64,000 bases of DNA from Cellulosimicrobium sp. Marseille-Q4280. GTDB taxonomy: Bacteria; Actinomycetota; Actinomycetes; Actinomycetales; Cellulomonadaceae. Shown here piece by piece: positions 7,630 through 15,636 of this stretch. Positions within the stretch are counted from its first letter, which is position 1. Each line of letters begins with the position of its first letter. Where the stretch lies: the NCBI RefSeq assembly GCF_943181405.1, contig NZ_CALPBY010000009.1, positions 1 to 64,000 of the forward strand. Reading direction: 5' to 3'. Under the pieces are notes generated by a model. The model saw only the letters and a list, made by a program, of their open reading frames with translations, made no database searches and was not told the origin of the DNA. A program made the position numbers and the translations under genes.

Positions 7630-8799
7630 TCAGGGCCGGGCCGAGGCGTACAGGGCGGCGACCTGCTCGGGCGACAGGGCGCTGGCGTACACGCGGACCT
7701 GGTCGACACCGCCCTGGAACCGGTACTCCCCGGACGGGGCACTGGCGATGGTCAGCGGCAGCACGTTGGCCCCGACGTGGGTCGGGCCGTCCACCGAAGC
7801 CACCTCGACGCCGTCGATGAACAGGCGCATCGTCTGGCCGTCGTACGTGCCGGCCAGGTGGACCCAGGTCTGGGCGTCGACCGGCAGGACGTCGGGGCCG
7901 TTGACGCGGTAGGTGTCGCCGTTGGTCCACTGGTTGATGCGGAAGAACGGCTTGCCCGAGGAGGAGATGGACAGCTCGTACCCGTCGGCCAGGCCGTTCT
8001 CGGACTTCTTCACGATGTTCTGGGTGCGGATGAGCTCGGGGCGCACCCACGCGGCGACGCTCACCGCGTCACGCACGTCGAGCTCGGGGGTGTGGGGGAC
8101 GCCCGCGCTCGAGGTGTGCCCGTCGAAGCGCACGGCGCCGCCGTCCACGCCGGCGATCCAGTCGATCGTGCCCGTCACGGTGGCGTCCAGGCCACGGCCC
8201 GAGGAGTCCGCCACGACCATGCCGCGCCCCTCCTCCAGGTCCCACGCGCCGCGCGGGTCCGGCAGCGCCACCGGGGTGCCGGGCGAGACCTGCGCGGCGT
8301 TGAACGCCCAGGTGAGGTTCGCGGTGGTGCCAATGTGGCCGTTGCCGGTCTCGCGGGGCAGTGCGACGGTTGCCGTCAGGGTCTCGCTGTCACCCGCGCC
8401 CAGGGTCCGCACGGTCGTCCCGTTGACCGCGGGTGCGGCGGCGGGCAGCCCGGCGCTGGTGACCAGCGGCTGGCCGTCCTCGGCGTCGAGCCGGGTGGTC
8501 AGCACCTCTGCGAGCGGTCCGGAGTCCTCGTCGCGGGCGACCGTGACCGTGTAGTGCAGGTCGACGGTGCCGGAGTTCGTCACGCCGATCTGCTCGGTGA
8601 CCGTGTCGCCGGGCGCCATGCCGGCCACCTCGAACCGGTGCTCGGCGGGGGAGATCGTCAGGTCGAGCACTCCGGAGGTGAACGCGTTGCCGTCGACGAC
8701 CTCCGTCTCGACGAACGCGGCACCGGTGGCCAGCGTGGCGGCCAGGGCGGTGACGGCAAGCACGGCGACGGCGCGACGGCGCCGGTGGGGAACGGTCAT
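7630..8799 (-). CDS. SipW-type secreted protein with LamG-like domain, 389 aa
   Basis: The N-terminus has RRRR, a hydrophobic segment, and then the sequence typical of SipW-dependent signal peptides (TEVVDGNAFTSGVLDL) with a MAPGD signature near residue 60. A CalY/TasA-like domain follows. From about residue 175 to the end is a concanavalin A-like LamG domain (GAWDLEEGRGMVVADSSG, VSVAAWVRP, FIDGVEVASV, GGVDQVRVYASALS), which in secreted bacterial proteins often binds glycans. The likely processing enzyme is the signal peptidase at 41961. The ATG has a GGGAGA sequence upstream, and motif copy 8864-8872 lies 64 bases before the start, so this gene has a leader. Confidence 0.85.
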   Translation of the reverse strand: MTVPHRRRRAVAVLAVTALAATLATGAAFVETEVVDGNAFTSGVLDLTISPAEHRFEVAGMAPGDTVTEQIGVTNSGTVDLHYTVTVARDEDSGPLAEVLTTRLDAEDGQPLVTSAGLPAAAPAVNGTTVRTLGAGDSETLTATVALPRETGNGHIGTTANLTWAFNAAQVSPGTPVALPDPRGAWDLEEGRGMVVADSSGRGLDATVTGTIDWIAGVDGGAVRFDGHTSSAGVPHTPELDVRDAVSVAAWVRPELIRTQNIVKKSENGLADGYELSISSSGKPFFRINQWTNGDTYRVNGPDVLPVDAQTWVHLAGTYDGQTMRLFIDGVEVASVDGPTHVGANVLPLTIASAPSGEYRFQGGVDQVRVYASALSPEQVAALYASARP

Positions 8800-8863
8800 G
8801 AGCAGGCATCTCCCGATGAGTGCACGACGACGGCGCAGCTAGCGCTGCGTCGTTCCCCGGGTA

Positions 8864-8872
8864 GATGTGCGG
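8864..8872 (-). promoter_or_regulatory. Start-associated sequence in leadered configuration
   Basis: CCGCACATC followed by a leader of 64 bases and a Shine-Dalgarno sequence before the LamG gene. No start codon is present 8 bases downstream. This configuration shows the motif cannot simply be a ribosome-binding site. Confidence 0.6.
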
Positions 8873-8894
8873 CAGTGCGCGGTGACGCTGCAGG

Positions 8895-9335
8895 TCAGCG
8901 CGTTCGGTGCACCCGCCACGCGGCGTCCAGGGCCTCGTCGACGATCGCGTCGGCGTCGTCTGACCAGTGCTGCAGCGGACCCGGCTCGCCCGCGCAGGCC
9001 CACGCCCGGCCGCCGGCGGCCGCCGCGGTGATCGTCTCGCGCGCGGCCGCCAGCAGGGTCTCGCGCGGCTCGCCGGCAGCGTCCGGGTCGATGGCGTACG
9101 CGACGCCCTCGGCGAGGTCCTCGACCTCGAACCGGTACCCGATGCCCTGGCTGTCGGCGGACAGGCAGTCCTCGACGAGCGCCTGGCGCCGGGCGGCCAT
9201 CTCCGCCGCGTCCACCTCGCCATCGTGGACCCGCGCCGGGGTGCCCGCGAGGTCGACGGCCGCCTCGGGGCGCGTCGTCGCGGCGAACTGGCCGCCGGTC
9301 GTGACGCCGGCCGGGACACGCGTCTGGGTGCTCAT
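8895..9335 (-). CDS. Tagged hypothetical protein, 146 aa
   Basis: RVPAGVTTGGQF at residues 6-17, then AATTRPEAAVDL. The rest is a mostly helical, acidic region with two cysteines. No family recognised. Motif copy 9344-9352 lies 8 bases before the ATG. On its other side the divergent pentapeptide-repeat gene begins only 45 bases away, so the two start regions abut. Confidence 0.75.
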   Translation of the reverse strand: MSTQTRVPAGVTTGGQFAATTRPEAAVDLAGTPARVHDGEVDAAEMAARRQALVEDCLSADSQGIGYRFEVEDLAEGVAYAIDPDAAGEPRETLLAAARETITAAAAGGRAWACAGEPGPLQHWSDDADAIVDEALDAAWRVHRTR

Positions 9336-9367
9336 GGCCGGTAGATGTGCGGGCGCACCTTGGCCAG

Positions 9368-9373
9368 TAGCCT
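9368..9373 (+). promoter_or_regulatory. Probable -10 element TAGCCT of a leaderless promoter
   Basis: TAGCCT fits the actinobacterial TANNNT -10 and lies 6 bases before the ATG at 9380, so transcription would begin at the start codon. I found no clear -35. Confidence 0.4.
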
Positions 9374-9379
9374 CTGGCT

Positions 9380-10219
9380 ATGACCGCGCCGCAGCCGTCG
9401 ACGGGCGACCCCTCACCAGCTCCGACGCCGCCCGTGCCGCCGCCCACCGCGGCAGACCGGAGGGCCGCGCGCCGGGCATTGCGGCGAGCCGACGGCGACC
9501 GGCGCCGGCTCAGGGGCGAGCTCCTGGTGGCACTCGTGGTCGGCGCGTTGATCTCGACAGCGACCATCGCAGTGCAGGCGAAGCTTGACCGCGACGCCGC
9601 GGCGCGCGCCGAGCACCTCGCCGCGCAGGCGGAGCTGGCTGCGCAGCAGCGCGACGACCTACGGTTCGTGCGCGAGGTGGCGTCGCGCCCAGGAACCGTG
9701 TCACGTCCGTTCGACGGGCTAGACCTCACCGACGCGAACATCTCCGGCCTGCCGCTGGGGTGCGAGGTCCCGGGAGCGTCCGACTGCGCGAGGTTCGTGA
9801 ACGCAAGCATGGCCAGGGTGAGCGCCGTCGGCGCAGACCTGCGCGGCTCCCGCTTCCAGGCTGTCAACGCCGAGCTGGCGTCCTTCTCGATGGCGGACCT
9901 GCGCGGCTCGTTCTTCGACGTCGCGGACATCACCGGTACCAACTTCGACCGCGCCGACCTGCGAGGGGCCAGCTTCGGGTACGCCACCATCAGGATCGAC
10001 GGTGCGGATCCGTCCTTCCAGATGGCCGACCTGCGCGGCACCCGGTTCGCGACGGACCTGTCACCGGAGGTGGAAGGGCGCACCGGGCTCGACGAGTTGA
10101 TCGTCACGACGAACCTGGGCGACTGGGGCTTCAAACTGTCGTGCTGGGATTCCACGACCGTCTGGCCCGCCGGGTTCGAGCCACCGCCGTCGAACCCGGA
10201 CGCGTGCCGGCCCGACTAG
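9380..10219 (+). CDS. Membrane-anchored pentapeptide-repeat protein, 279 aa
   Basis: One of the few rightward genes. A proline-rich, charged N-terminus is followed by a membrane segment (LLVALVVGALISTATIAV, about residues 48-66), a short helix, and then pentapeptide repeats of the A(D/N)LRG type between about 120 and 225 (GADLRGSRF, MADLRGSFF, RADLRGASF, MADLRGTRF). Pentapeptide proteins form right-handed beta-helices; the role here is unknown. A TAGCCT hexamer ends 6 bases before the ATG, which suits a leaderless host-type promoter rather than the element motif. Confidence 0.8.
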   Translation: MTAPQPSTGDPSPAPTPPVPPPTAADRRAARRALRRADGDRRRLRGELLVALVVGALISTATIAVQAKLDRDAAARAEHLAAQAELAAQQRDDLRFVREVASRPGTVSRPFDGLDLTDANISGLPLGCEVPGASDCARFVNASMARVSAVGADLRGSRFQAVNAELASFSMADLRGSFFDVADITGTNFDRADLRGASFGYATIRIDGADPSFQMADLRGTRFATDLSPEVEGRTGLDELIVTTNLGDWGFKLSCWDSTTVWPAGFEPPPSNPDACRPD

Positions 10220-10238
10220 GAGCCGGCACGCCGGGCGG

Positions 10239-11069
10239 TCAGTCGTCCTGCGGGATGGCGCCGGCCATGCGCCGCGACAGCGACGCCACGCCCCAGATGC
10301 TCGGGTCGGTGCCGAGGTCCTCGCCGAGCTCGTAGGCGAGGTCGCGGTCCAGGCTGCCGGCGACCTTGTCGCGGTCGGCCTCGCCGACGGTGAGCAGGCC
10401 GAAGTCGGTGCCGACGGCCATCGACTCGACGCGGCGGCACTCGTCCAGGCGGAGCAGGACCTTGCTGGCACCCTTGCGCCGCCCGTTCACCACCTCGACG
10501 ACGGGGCGGCCCTGGCTGTCGCACGCGGCGGTGGCGTGCAGGATCTCGAAGTACCCGTTGAGGGGGCCGCGGCGGCGGCGCTGGGGCTGGTTGATGGCAT
10601 CGTCCAGGGCGCGCTGGTGGCGTCCGATCATGCGGGCGGTCTCGACGTGGGACTCCAGGTACTCGCCCGTGCGCTGGGGTTCGAACGGCATCTGGACGCC
10701 GTCGCGGAGCTCGTCGCCGTCGTCCTCGTAGGGGTCGAACCACTGCGACTCCAGGGTGAGCTCGCGCACGGACCCGTCGGGCATCAGGTACCCGCCGGCC
10801 ACCACGCGCTCCCCGATGCTCGTGCCGGGCACGTCGACGGTGAGCTTGAGGTGCCGGGCACCCTCGGGCGCGCCGCAGGAGACGTCGCGGCTCAGCTCGA
10901 CGTCGGCGACCTGGTCGGCGCCGACGGCCGCGGCCAGGCGCTGGCCCAGCGCGGTCGCGTGCGCCTCGTACGGGTCGGACGCGAGCGTGACGTCGGCCTC
11001 GCCGCGCGCCGAGGTGGAGAACTGACCGCCGGTGGTGACGCCCGCCGGGACGCGGCTGTGGGTGCTCAT
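10239..11069 (-). CDS. Tagged hypothetical protein, 276 aa
   Basis: RVPAGVTTGGQF at residues 6-17. Soluble, mixed alpha/beta composition with an arginine run (QPQRRRRGPLNGYFEILHA) about two thirds along. No known family recognised. Motif copy 11078-11086 is 8 bases before the ATG. It follows the pilin gene and converges with the rightward pentapeptide gene. Confidence 0.8.
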   Translation of the reverse strand: MSTHSRVPAGVTTGGQFSTSARGEADVTLASDPYEAHATALGQRLAAAVGADQVADVELSRDVSCGAPEGARHLKLTVDVPGTSIGERVVAGGYLMPDGSVRELTLESQWFDPYEDDGDELRDGVQMPFEPQRTGEYLESHVETARMIGRHQRALDDAINQPQRRRRGPLNGYFEILHATAACDSQGRPVVEVVNGRRKGASKVLLRLDECRRVESMAVGTDFGLLTVGEADRDKVAGSLDRDLAYELGEDLGTDPSIWGVASLSRRMAGAIPQDD

Positions 11070-11093
11070 GGCCGGTAGATGTGCGGGCGCGGG

Positions 11094-11630
11094 TCAGGCC
11101 GGGCCGACCGAGTGCGTCAGGCCCCAGCGGATGCCGCTCGCGTTGTCCCACGTGACGCCGGCGGCCCCGAGCTCGGCGATCGCCGTGTCGGTGACGGTCG
11201 GCCAGGACGAGACGACCCCGCCCGACCACGTCGACGCCCCGATCAGCTGCGCGGCTCCGCCGTTGTACGACGAGACCGCCCAGACCCGGTCCGGGTGCTT
11301 CTCGTGCACGCCCATGATGACCATGCCGGCGCCAGGTCCGTCGGCGACGTAGTACGCCTTGTACGCTGTCCCGCCGGTGGTCATCGGCGTCTGGCCGGGC
11401 GCGCCGGCGAGCTGGCCCAGGGTGGTCGGCATCCGGGTAGAGCCGTCGTACCCGGCGACCAGGGCGAGGGCGTTGCGCAGGTCGGTCTTGACCGCGGCGT
11501 CGTGGGACTTCTGCTGCTGGCTGAGGTACATCGGGATCGCCACGGCAGCCAGCACGCCGATGATGACGATGACGACCAGCAGCTCGGTCAGCGTGAAGCC
11601 GTCCTGCCCACGTCGCAGCTGCCCGATCAT
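11094..11630 (-). CDS. Type IV prepilin-like protein, 178 aa
   Basis: A class III signal peptide is clear: a short basic leader (MIGQLRRGQDG), then the cleavage site G/FTLTE with the conserved Glu at position 5, then the hydrophobic spine TELLVVIVIIGVLAAVAIP. The rest is a pilin-like globular domain. I see no prepilin peptidase, PilB ATPase or PilC in the window, so assembly would need machinery elsewhere. The ATG overlaps the upstream stop (ATGA), tying its expression to the tagged CxxC gene. Confidence 0.85.
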   Translation of the reverse strand: MIGQLRRGQDGFTLTELLVVIVIIGVLAAVAIPMYLSQQQKSHDAAVKTDLRNALALVAGYDGSTRMPTTLGQLAGAPGQTPMTTGGTAYKAYYVADGPGAGMVIMGVHEKHPDRVWAVSSYNGGAAQLIGASTWSGGVVSSWPTVTDTAIAELGAAGVTWDNASGIRWGLTHSVGPA

Positions 11631-13000
11631 GCCTGCCCATCCTGGTCGTCACCGGCCGGCTCGACGTCGAACTTCACGCGGGTCAAGACGGTCTGGTCCT
11701 GGCCGTTGTACGCCTCGTGCGCCTTGACGGTGCCGCCGGTGAACGTCACCTTGTCGCCCGCGGACAGGTCCTGGCGGGTCGAGGCCTTCCACTTGAGCGT
11801 GTGGCCGGTCGAGGCGCGCATGATGACCAGCGAGCCGCCCTCGCCGCCGTAGACATAGGCCTCCAGCGGGACGACCTTCTCCACCACGGCAGTGTGCCCG
11901 GTGACCTTGTCCTTGACCGGGGCCAGGTGCCCGGGCGTGTACGCCGCGGCGCGTGCCTCGCGGACCGCGCGCCGGTCGTTGTCGCGCGCCCACCCCGACA
12001 CCGCCGAGGCCAGCAGCGCGGTGTGCTTGAAGTCGACGTGCTCGCCGGCGGCCAGGACGCGCATGTTCGTGGCGTAGTCGCCCTCGCCCTCCATCTGCTG
12101 TGCGTACGCCAGGACCTTCTCCGCGGTGCCGTCGCGCAGGAACTCCTGGGCCCGCTCGGCGAGGCGGGCACGCTCCGCGCGCTGCTCGGCGCTCTCGCGC
12201 GGGCCGCCGCCGAACAGCTGGTCGCGCACGGCGTCGGAGGTGGACGCCGTGCCGCGCCACATCGAGGCGTCGCGCGAGACGTACTCGCGCCCGCCGTCGG
12301 TGACCGCGAGCGCCACGGCGAGGACCTCGAGGTTCTCGGTGGCGACGTCGCCGCCGTAGGACCCGCCGGACAGCCAGCCGTCGTCCTCGGACTCCTCCAG
12401 CGGGTCGAACCCGAGCGCCCACAGCCCGGCGGGCTTGACGCCCAGGAAGTCGGTCATGCACGAGGAGCCGACCTGCTTGCGGGTGCCGTCCTCGTGCTCG
12501 ACGAGGTAGGTGGCCGCGCGGCGGCGGACCTTGCCGCAGTGCTCGCACTCGGACACCTCGGGCCGCCAGCCGTTGAGCTCGACGCCGGGCTTGGAGCGCA
12601 CGAGCGCGCCGGCCTCCAGGTGGTCGACGGCGGCGACGAACTCCCAGCCGCCGTAGGAGATCGACGGGTGCGACAGCGTCAGGTCGCGGTAGAACATCTC
12701 GCGCGGCGGGTCGCCGACCTTGGTGACGTACGGCTCGGTGAGCTCGAACGTGAACCGGTCCTCGATCCCGGCGCGGGCCAGGCGGCGGTTGGCCTTCTCG
12801 ATGCGGGCCTGCGCCTCGGTCGCTGCGGACGCGGGGATGGAGTAGACGGGGCGGGCCGGCTCGTCGACCTCGTCGGCGGCGTCGAGGTAGGGGTCGGGCG
12901 CGGCCAGGGTCAGGTTGGCCTCGGCGCGCGCCTCGGTCGCGAACTGGCCACCGGTGCGCACACCAGCGGGAACTCGGCTGCGGTCAGCGACGACGCTCAT
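11627..13000 (-). CDS. Tagged protein with conserved Cys motif, 457 aa
   Basis: Module RVPAGVRTGGQF (residues 9-20). About residues 150-200 carry CEHCGKVRRRAATYLV, then KQVGSSCMTDFLG, an arrangement of C-x2-C and a later C-x4-FLG that I have seen in hypothetical proteins of actinobacterial phages and plasmids and that probably binds zinc. The C-terminal part (GHTAVVEKVVPLEAYVYGGE and GDKVTFTGGTVKAH) resembles a small nucleic-acid-binding beta-barrel found in the same proteins. Motif copy 13009-13017 is 8 bases before the ATG. It is co-translated with the pilin. Confidence 0.8.
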   Translation of the reverse strand: MSVVADRSRVPAGVRTGGQFATEARAEANLTLAAPDPYLDAADEVDEPARPVYSIPASAATEAQARIEKANRRLARAGIEDRFTFELTEPYVTKVGDPPREMFYRDLTLSHPSISYGGWEFVAAVDHLEAGALVRSKPGVELNGWRPEVSECEHCGKVRRRAATYLVEHEDGTRKQVGSSCMTDFLGVKPAGLWALGFDPLEESEDDGWLSGGSYGGDVATENLEVLAVALAVTDGGREYVSRDASMWRGTASTSDAVRDQLFGGGPRESAEQRAERARLAERAQEFLRDGTAEKVLAYAQQMEGEGDYATNMRVLAAGEHVDFKHTALLASAVSGWARDNDRRAVREARAAAYTPGHLAPVKDKVTGHTAVVEKVVPLEAYVYGGEGGSLVIMRASTGHTLKWKASTRQDLSAGDKVTFTGGTVKAHEAYNGQDQTVLTRVKFDVEPAGDDQDGQA

Positions 13001-13049
13001 GCCCGGTAGATGTGCGGGGCCGCGCGCTGTCGCACCCCGCCGCCAGCGC

Positions 13050-13055
13050 TATCCT
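13050..13055 (+). promoter_or_regulatory. Probable -10 element TATCCT for the Fic operon
   Basis: TATCCT matches TANNNT and ends 6 bases before the ATG at 13062, fitting a leaderless or very short leader start. A GAGG lies between them. Confidence 0.4.
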
Positions 13056-13061
13056 GAGGCG

Positions 13062-13241
13062 ATGGCGAAGGAGGTGGGCCGGGTGGCCAAGAAGGGCACA
13101 GTCAGCGCGAAGGCGTCGGCACGCGTGGCCGCCCGTTCGACGAAGGCCTCGGCGAAGCTCGAGGGCCGCGTCGTGAAGGCCACGAAGCGCTCCGCGGTCA
13201 CGGGCCGCTACGTAGCAGCTCGCCCCGCTCGCACGAAGTGA
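13062..13241 (+). CDS. Small basic partner of Fic, likely antitoxin, 59 aa
   Basis: A lysine/alanine/arginine-rich protein just before fic; its stop overlaps the fic GTG start (GTGA). It contains SAKLEG, which fits the (S/T)xxxE(G/N) inhibitory motif that small FicA/VbhA-type antitoxins insert next to the Fic active site. Outside the motif it does not resemble VbhA, and basic DNA-binding-like composition is an alternative reading. Start chosen because it follows a good -10 and leaves only 60 codons, typical of such partners. Confidence 0.65.
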   Translation: MAKEVGRVAKKGTVSAKASARVAARSTKASAKLEGRVVKATKRSAVTGRYVAARPARTK

Positions 13242-13879
13242 CCGGGCTCGACCCGGACTACGGCGGCACGCCGCTCGACTTCGAGGAACTTGACGCCCTG
13301 CTGCCGGAGGTCGCCGAGGCGATCGGCGGCCCGGTGAGCAAGGCCGCGGTCTATGAGCTGGAGCAGGCCTACGAGGACGAGGTCCGCGAGGCGTTCGTCC
13401 AGCGGGCGGCCGACGGCGACATCCCGCTGGAGGACCTGCTGAGCGACTGGACACTGCGCGACCTACACGCCCGCCTGTACGAGAACATCTGGACGTGGTC
13501 GGGCGTGTACCGCCAGCGCGAGCTCAGCATCGGCATCGACCCGGCGCAGATCGCCGTCGAGCTGCGGTCGACGCTCGAGAACCTGCTGTACCGCTGGCAG
13601 CACACCGAGGACTGGACCGCCGCGCAGCTGGCGATCGCGACACACGCCGAGTCCGTGCGGATCCACCCGTTCGTGGACGGCAACGGGCGATCGACCCGAC
13701 TGCTCGCCGACCTGGTGCTGCTCGCGGCCCGAGGCGACGATGATCCGCCGGCGGTGTTCGACTGGGACGTCGACAAGCTGGCCTACATCGCGGCCCTGCG
13801 ACGGTTCGACCAGGTCCGCGACCCCAGCGAGCTCGCGGACCTGGTCGACCTCCTGTTCATCGACGACGACGAGGACTGA
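13238..13879 (+). CDS. fic: Fic-family adenylyltransferase toxin, 213 aa
   Basis: The Fic signature HPFVDGNGRSTR (HPFx(D/E)GNGRxxR) starts near residue 145, with the expected upstream flap region and a downstream helix. These enzymes transfer AMP from ATP to target hydroxyl side chains and act as toxins when unrestrained. No inhibitory helix is evident in the protein itself, consistent with a class I system in which the partner upstream supplies it. The operon is rightward among leftward genes and lacks the element motif and tag, suggesting an independent addiction or defence module. Confidence 0.85.
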   Translation: MTGLDPDYGGTPLDFEELDALLPEVAEAIGGPVSKAAVYELEQAYEDEVREAFVQRAADGDIPLEDLLSDWTLRDLHARLYENIWTWSGVYRQRELSIGIDPAQIAVELRSTLENLLYRWQHTEDWTAAQLAIATHAESVRIHPFVDGNGRSTRLLADLVLLAARGDDDPPAVFDWDVDKLAYIAALRRFDQVRDPSELADLVDLLFIDDDED

Positions 13880-13888
13880 CCGCCCGTC

Positions 13889-14653
13889 TCAGTCGAGGCC
13901 GAGCTTCTCCAGCAGGTTGCGGGTGGCCTGCCCGCGCACGGAGTCCAGCAGCGTGAACCACTCGTTCTCGTGGGCGGACAGCGCCTCGGCGAGCGCGTCG
14001 GCCTTCTGCTCGCGCGACAGGCCCATGAGCGCGGCGGCCTGCTCCTCGCTGAGCCCCGGGTCGTCGGCCCAGTCGTCCTCCAGGTGCTCCATGCGCACCG
14101 GGCCGTCGTCGGCCGGCACGACCGGCTGCGGCTCGCCGAGCGCGGAGGCGAGCACCGCGGCGCGCACGTCCTCGGTGGTCGCGGCGACCGTGACGCCGTA
14201 CGCCTCGGTGTCGATGCGGGAGTGGACCTCGTACATCCAGTCGCGCATCTCGTAGGCGGTGTCGGTGTCGGAGTCGCCGCCGAACACCCCGTCGCGCACC
14301 GGCGCCACATCGCCGTCGCTGCCGTAGTTGTCGTCGTAGGTGTTGTGGGTGTCGCCGTCCGAGCCCTTCCAGTACGTGACCGACTGGGCGCCGTCGTTGA
14401 ACGAGAACGTCGTCTGCACGACGTCGTTGTTGTGCTCCCAGGTGACCGTCGGCGTGGGGCCGGCGCCCTCGGGCCAGACCGGCAGCGCGTCCCAGCCGGA
14501 GCCGGCGGCACGCCACTGGGCGTCGATCCTCACGACGCCGTCGCGCGGGTCAGGCCCGGTGGGCGGGGTCAGGGTGGCGGTGGACTCAGAGCGGGCGCCG
14601 GTGGCGAACTGTCCGCCGGTGGTGACGCCTGCGGGCACGCGGGAGTGGTTCAT
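13889..14653 (-). CDS. Tagged hypothetical protein, 254 aa
   Basis: A very short leader MNHS precedes RVPAGVTTGGQF (residues 5-16). A central D/G/S-rich segment (KGSDGDTHNTYDDNYGSDGD) may be flexible or cation-binding. The C-terminus is helical (LSREQKADALAEALSAHENE). No family recognised. Motif copy 14662-14670 is 8 bases before the ATG. It converges with fic across only 9 bases. Confidence 0.8.
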   Translation of the reverse strand: MNHSRVPAGVTTGGQFATGARSESTATLTPPTGPDPRDGVVRIDAQWRAAGSGWDALPVWPEGAGPTPTVTWEHNNDVVQTTFSFNDGAQSVTYWKGSDGDTHNTYDDNYGSDGDVAPVRDGVFGGDSDTDTAYEMRDWMYEVHSRIDTEAYGVTVAATTEDVRAAVLASALGEPQPVVPADDGPVRMEHLEDDWADDPGLSEEQAAALMGLSREQKADALAEALSAHENEWFTLLDSVRGQATRNLLEKLGLD

Positions 14654-14671
14654 GGCCGGTAGATGTGCGGG

Positions 14672-15310
14672 TCAGTAGTCCTCGTCGTCACGGTCGACGC
14701 GCGCGCCGCCCGGGTCCCCGACCCACACCTGACGGCCGAACCGGTCGGCGTCCAGGCTCGTGATCTTCCAGCCGAGACGCCCGCCGTACGCGCGCGCCTC
14801 GCTGACCTGCACGCCGGCGGCGGCCAGGCGCTGCTTGAGGCCCAGGAACGACATGGCGTCGCTCTTGCGGATGTCGGCGCCCGACAGGATCGAGCCCTTC
14901 GACATCCGGGCAGCCCACACGCCCTCGTCCATGCCCTCGGCGACCGTCTGGGCGGCGGCCGCGGCGCGCTCGGCGTCCCAGCGGGCGTGCAGGTCCTTGT
15001 GGTCGCCGATGGCGTCGTCGTCGAAGTCGAGTGCGACGTAGCGGCGCCCGACCCAGGCGGCGTAGTCCTCGGCGTAGTCGGAGTTCTCCATGCCGAGGTT
15101 GCCCACGCGGTGGGCGGCCCAGTCGTAGGCGTGCCGGTGGAGCGAGTCGAACTTGTGGCGCTGCTCGGGCGTGAAGTCGTCGATCGACCAGGACCCGGCG
15201 TAGCGGTCGCCGCCGCGGGTCAGGTCGACGCTCGCCTCGTCGCGCGTGGTGGGGGCGAACTGGCCGCCGGTGCTGACGCCGGCCGGGACTCGGTGCGTGG
15301 TCTGGCTCAT
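14672..15310 (-). CDS. Tagged protein with shared C-terminal mini-domain, 212 aa
   Basis: RVPAGVSTGGQF at residues 7-18. The C-terminal 50 residues (LKQRLAAAGVQVSEARAYGG and then LGWKI) resemble the ends of tagged proteins at 20870 and 43051: a short helix, AGV.V.EA, a glycine loop and a GW(R/K)I strand. Function unknown. The ATG lies 8 bases after motif copy 15319-15327; the longer upstream frame is rejected because the tag would become internal. Confidence 0.8.
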   Translation of the reverse strand: MSQTTHRVPAGVSTGGQFAPTTRDEASVDLTRGGDRYAGSWSIDDFTPEQRHKFDSLHRHAYDWAAHRVGNLGMENSDYAEDYAAWVGRRYVALDFDDDAIGDHKDLHARWDAERAAAAAQTVAEGMDEGVWAARMSKGSILSGADIRKSDAMSFLGLKQRLAAAGVQVSEARAYGGRLGWKITSLDADRFGRQVWVGDPGGARVDRDDEDY

Positions 15311-15340
15311 GGCCGGTAGATGTGCGGGCGCAGGCTGGAT

Positions 15341-15450
15341 CACCGAGACGGTAGGATGAACCCAGGATTCCGGCGGTACGCCCGCCGGTCGCAGACCGTT
15401 GAGACAGCGGACGCGAAGCGGCCTCACGTCAGTGGGGCCGCTTCGTGGTT
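15341..15450 (+). other. Structured intergenic locus, possible small RNA or terminator
   Basis: Rightwards, a TAGGAT hexamer (about 15351) is followed by a CCGGCGG/CCGCCGG hairpin (15370-15388), single-stranded sequence, and a strong 10-bp hairpin CGAAGCGGCC/GGCCGCTTCG (15414-15445) then TTT. This could be a short transcript with its terminator. The last stem also lies where the leftward PhoH operon should end. No ORF here looks real. Confidence 0.35.
15414..15445. terminator. Strong hairpin after the PhoH operon
   Basis: A perfect 10-bp stem with a 12-base loop, 24 bases beyond the stop at 15469, usable from either strand. Confidence 0.55.
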
Positions 15451-15468
15451 TCCGGAGCTGGGCGGAAG

Positions 15469-15636
15469 CTACCGATCGGGCCTGCGAGGGCGCCACACGG
15501 CGGCCAGCAGCCCGACAGCGGCCACGGCGCGCAGGGCCGCGGCGAGAGCCTCCGGGGCGCCCGGGACGGCCAGGAGCACGAGAACGGCGGTGACCGCGGC
15601 ACCGAGCCACAGCCACCGCCGCCTGGGGCGATGCAC
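15469..15636 (-). CDS. Small membrane protein, 55 aa
   Basis: The GTG start shares one base with the PhoH stop (TAGTG), suggesting coupling. A basic start (VHRPRRRW) is followed by two hydrophobic stretches (LGAAVTAVLVLLAV and LRAVAAVGLLAAVW) and a basic tail, the layout of a two-helix membrane protein. No family recognised. Confidence 0.6.
   Translation of the reverse strand: MHRPRRRWLWLGAAVTAVLVLLAVPGAPEALAAALRAVAAVGLLAAVWRPRRPDR

Noticed and set aside
15360-15450. Ribosomal protein L10 leader
   Set aside because: Some words recall actinobacterial rplJ leaders, but no rplJ/rplL genes follow and I cannot verify the L10-binding core.
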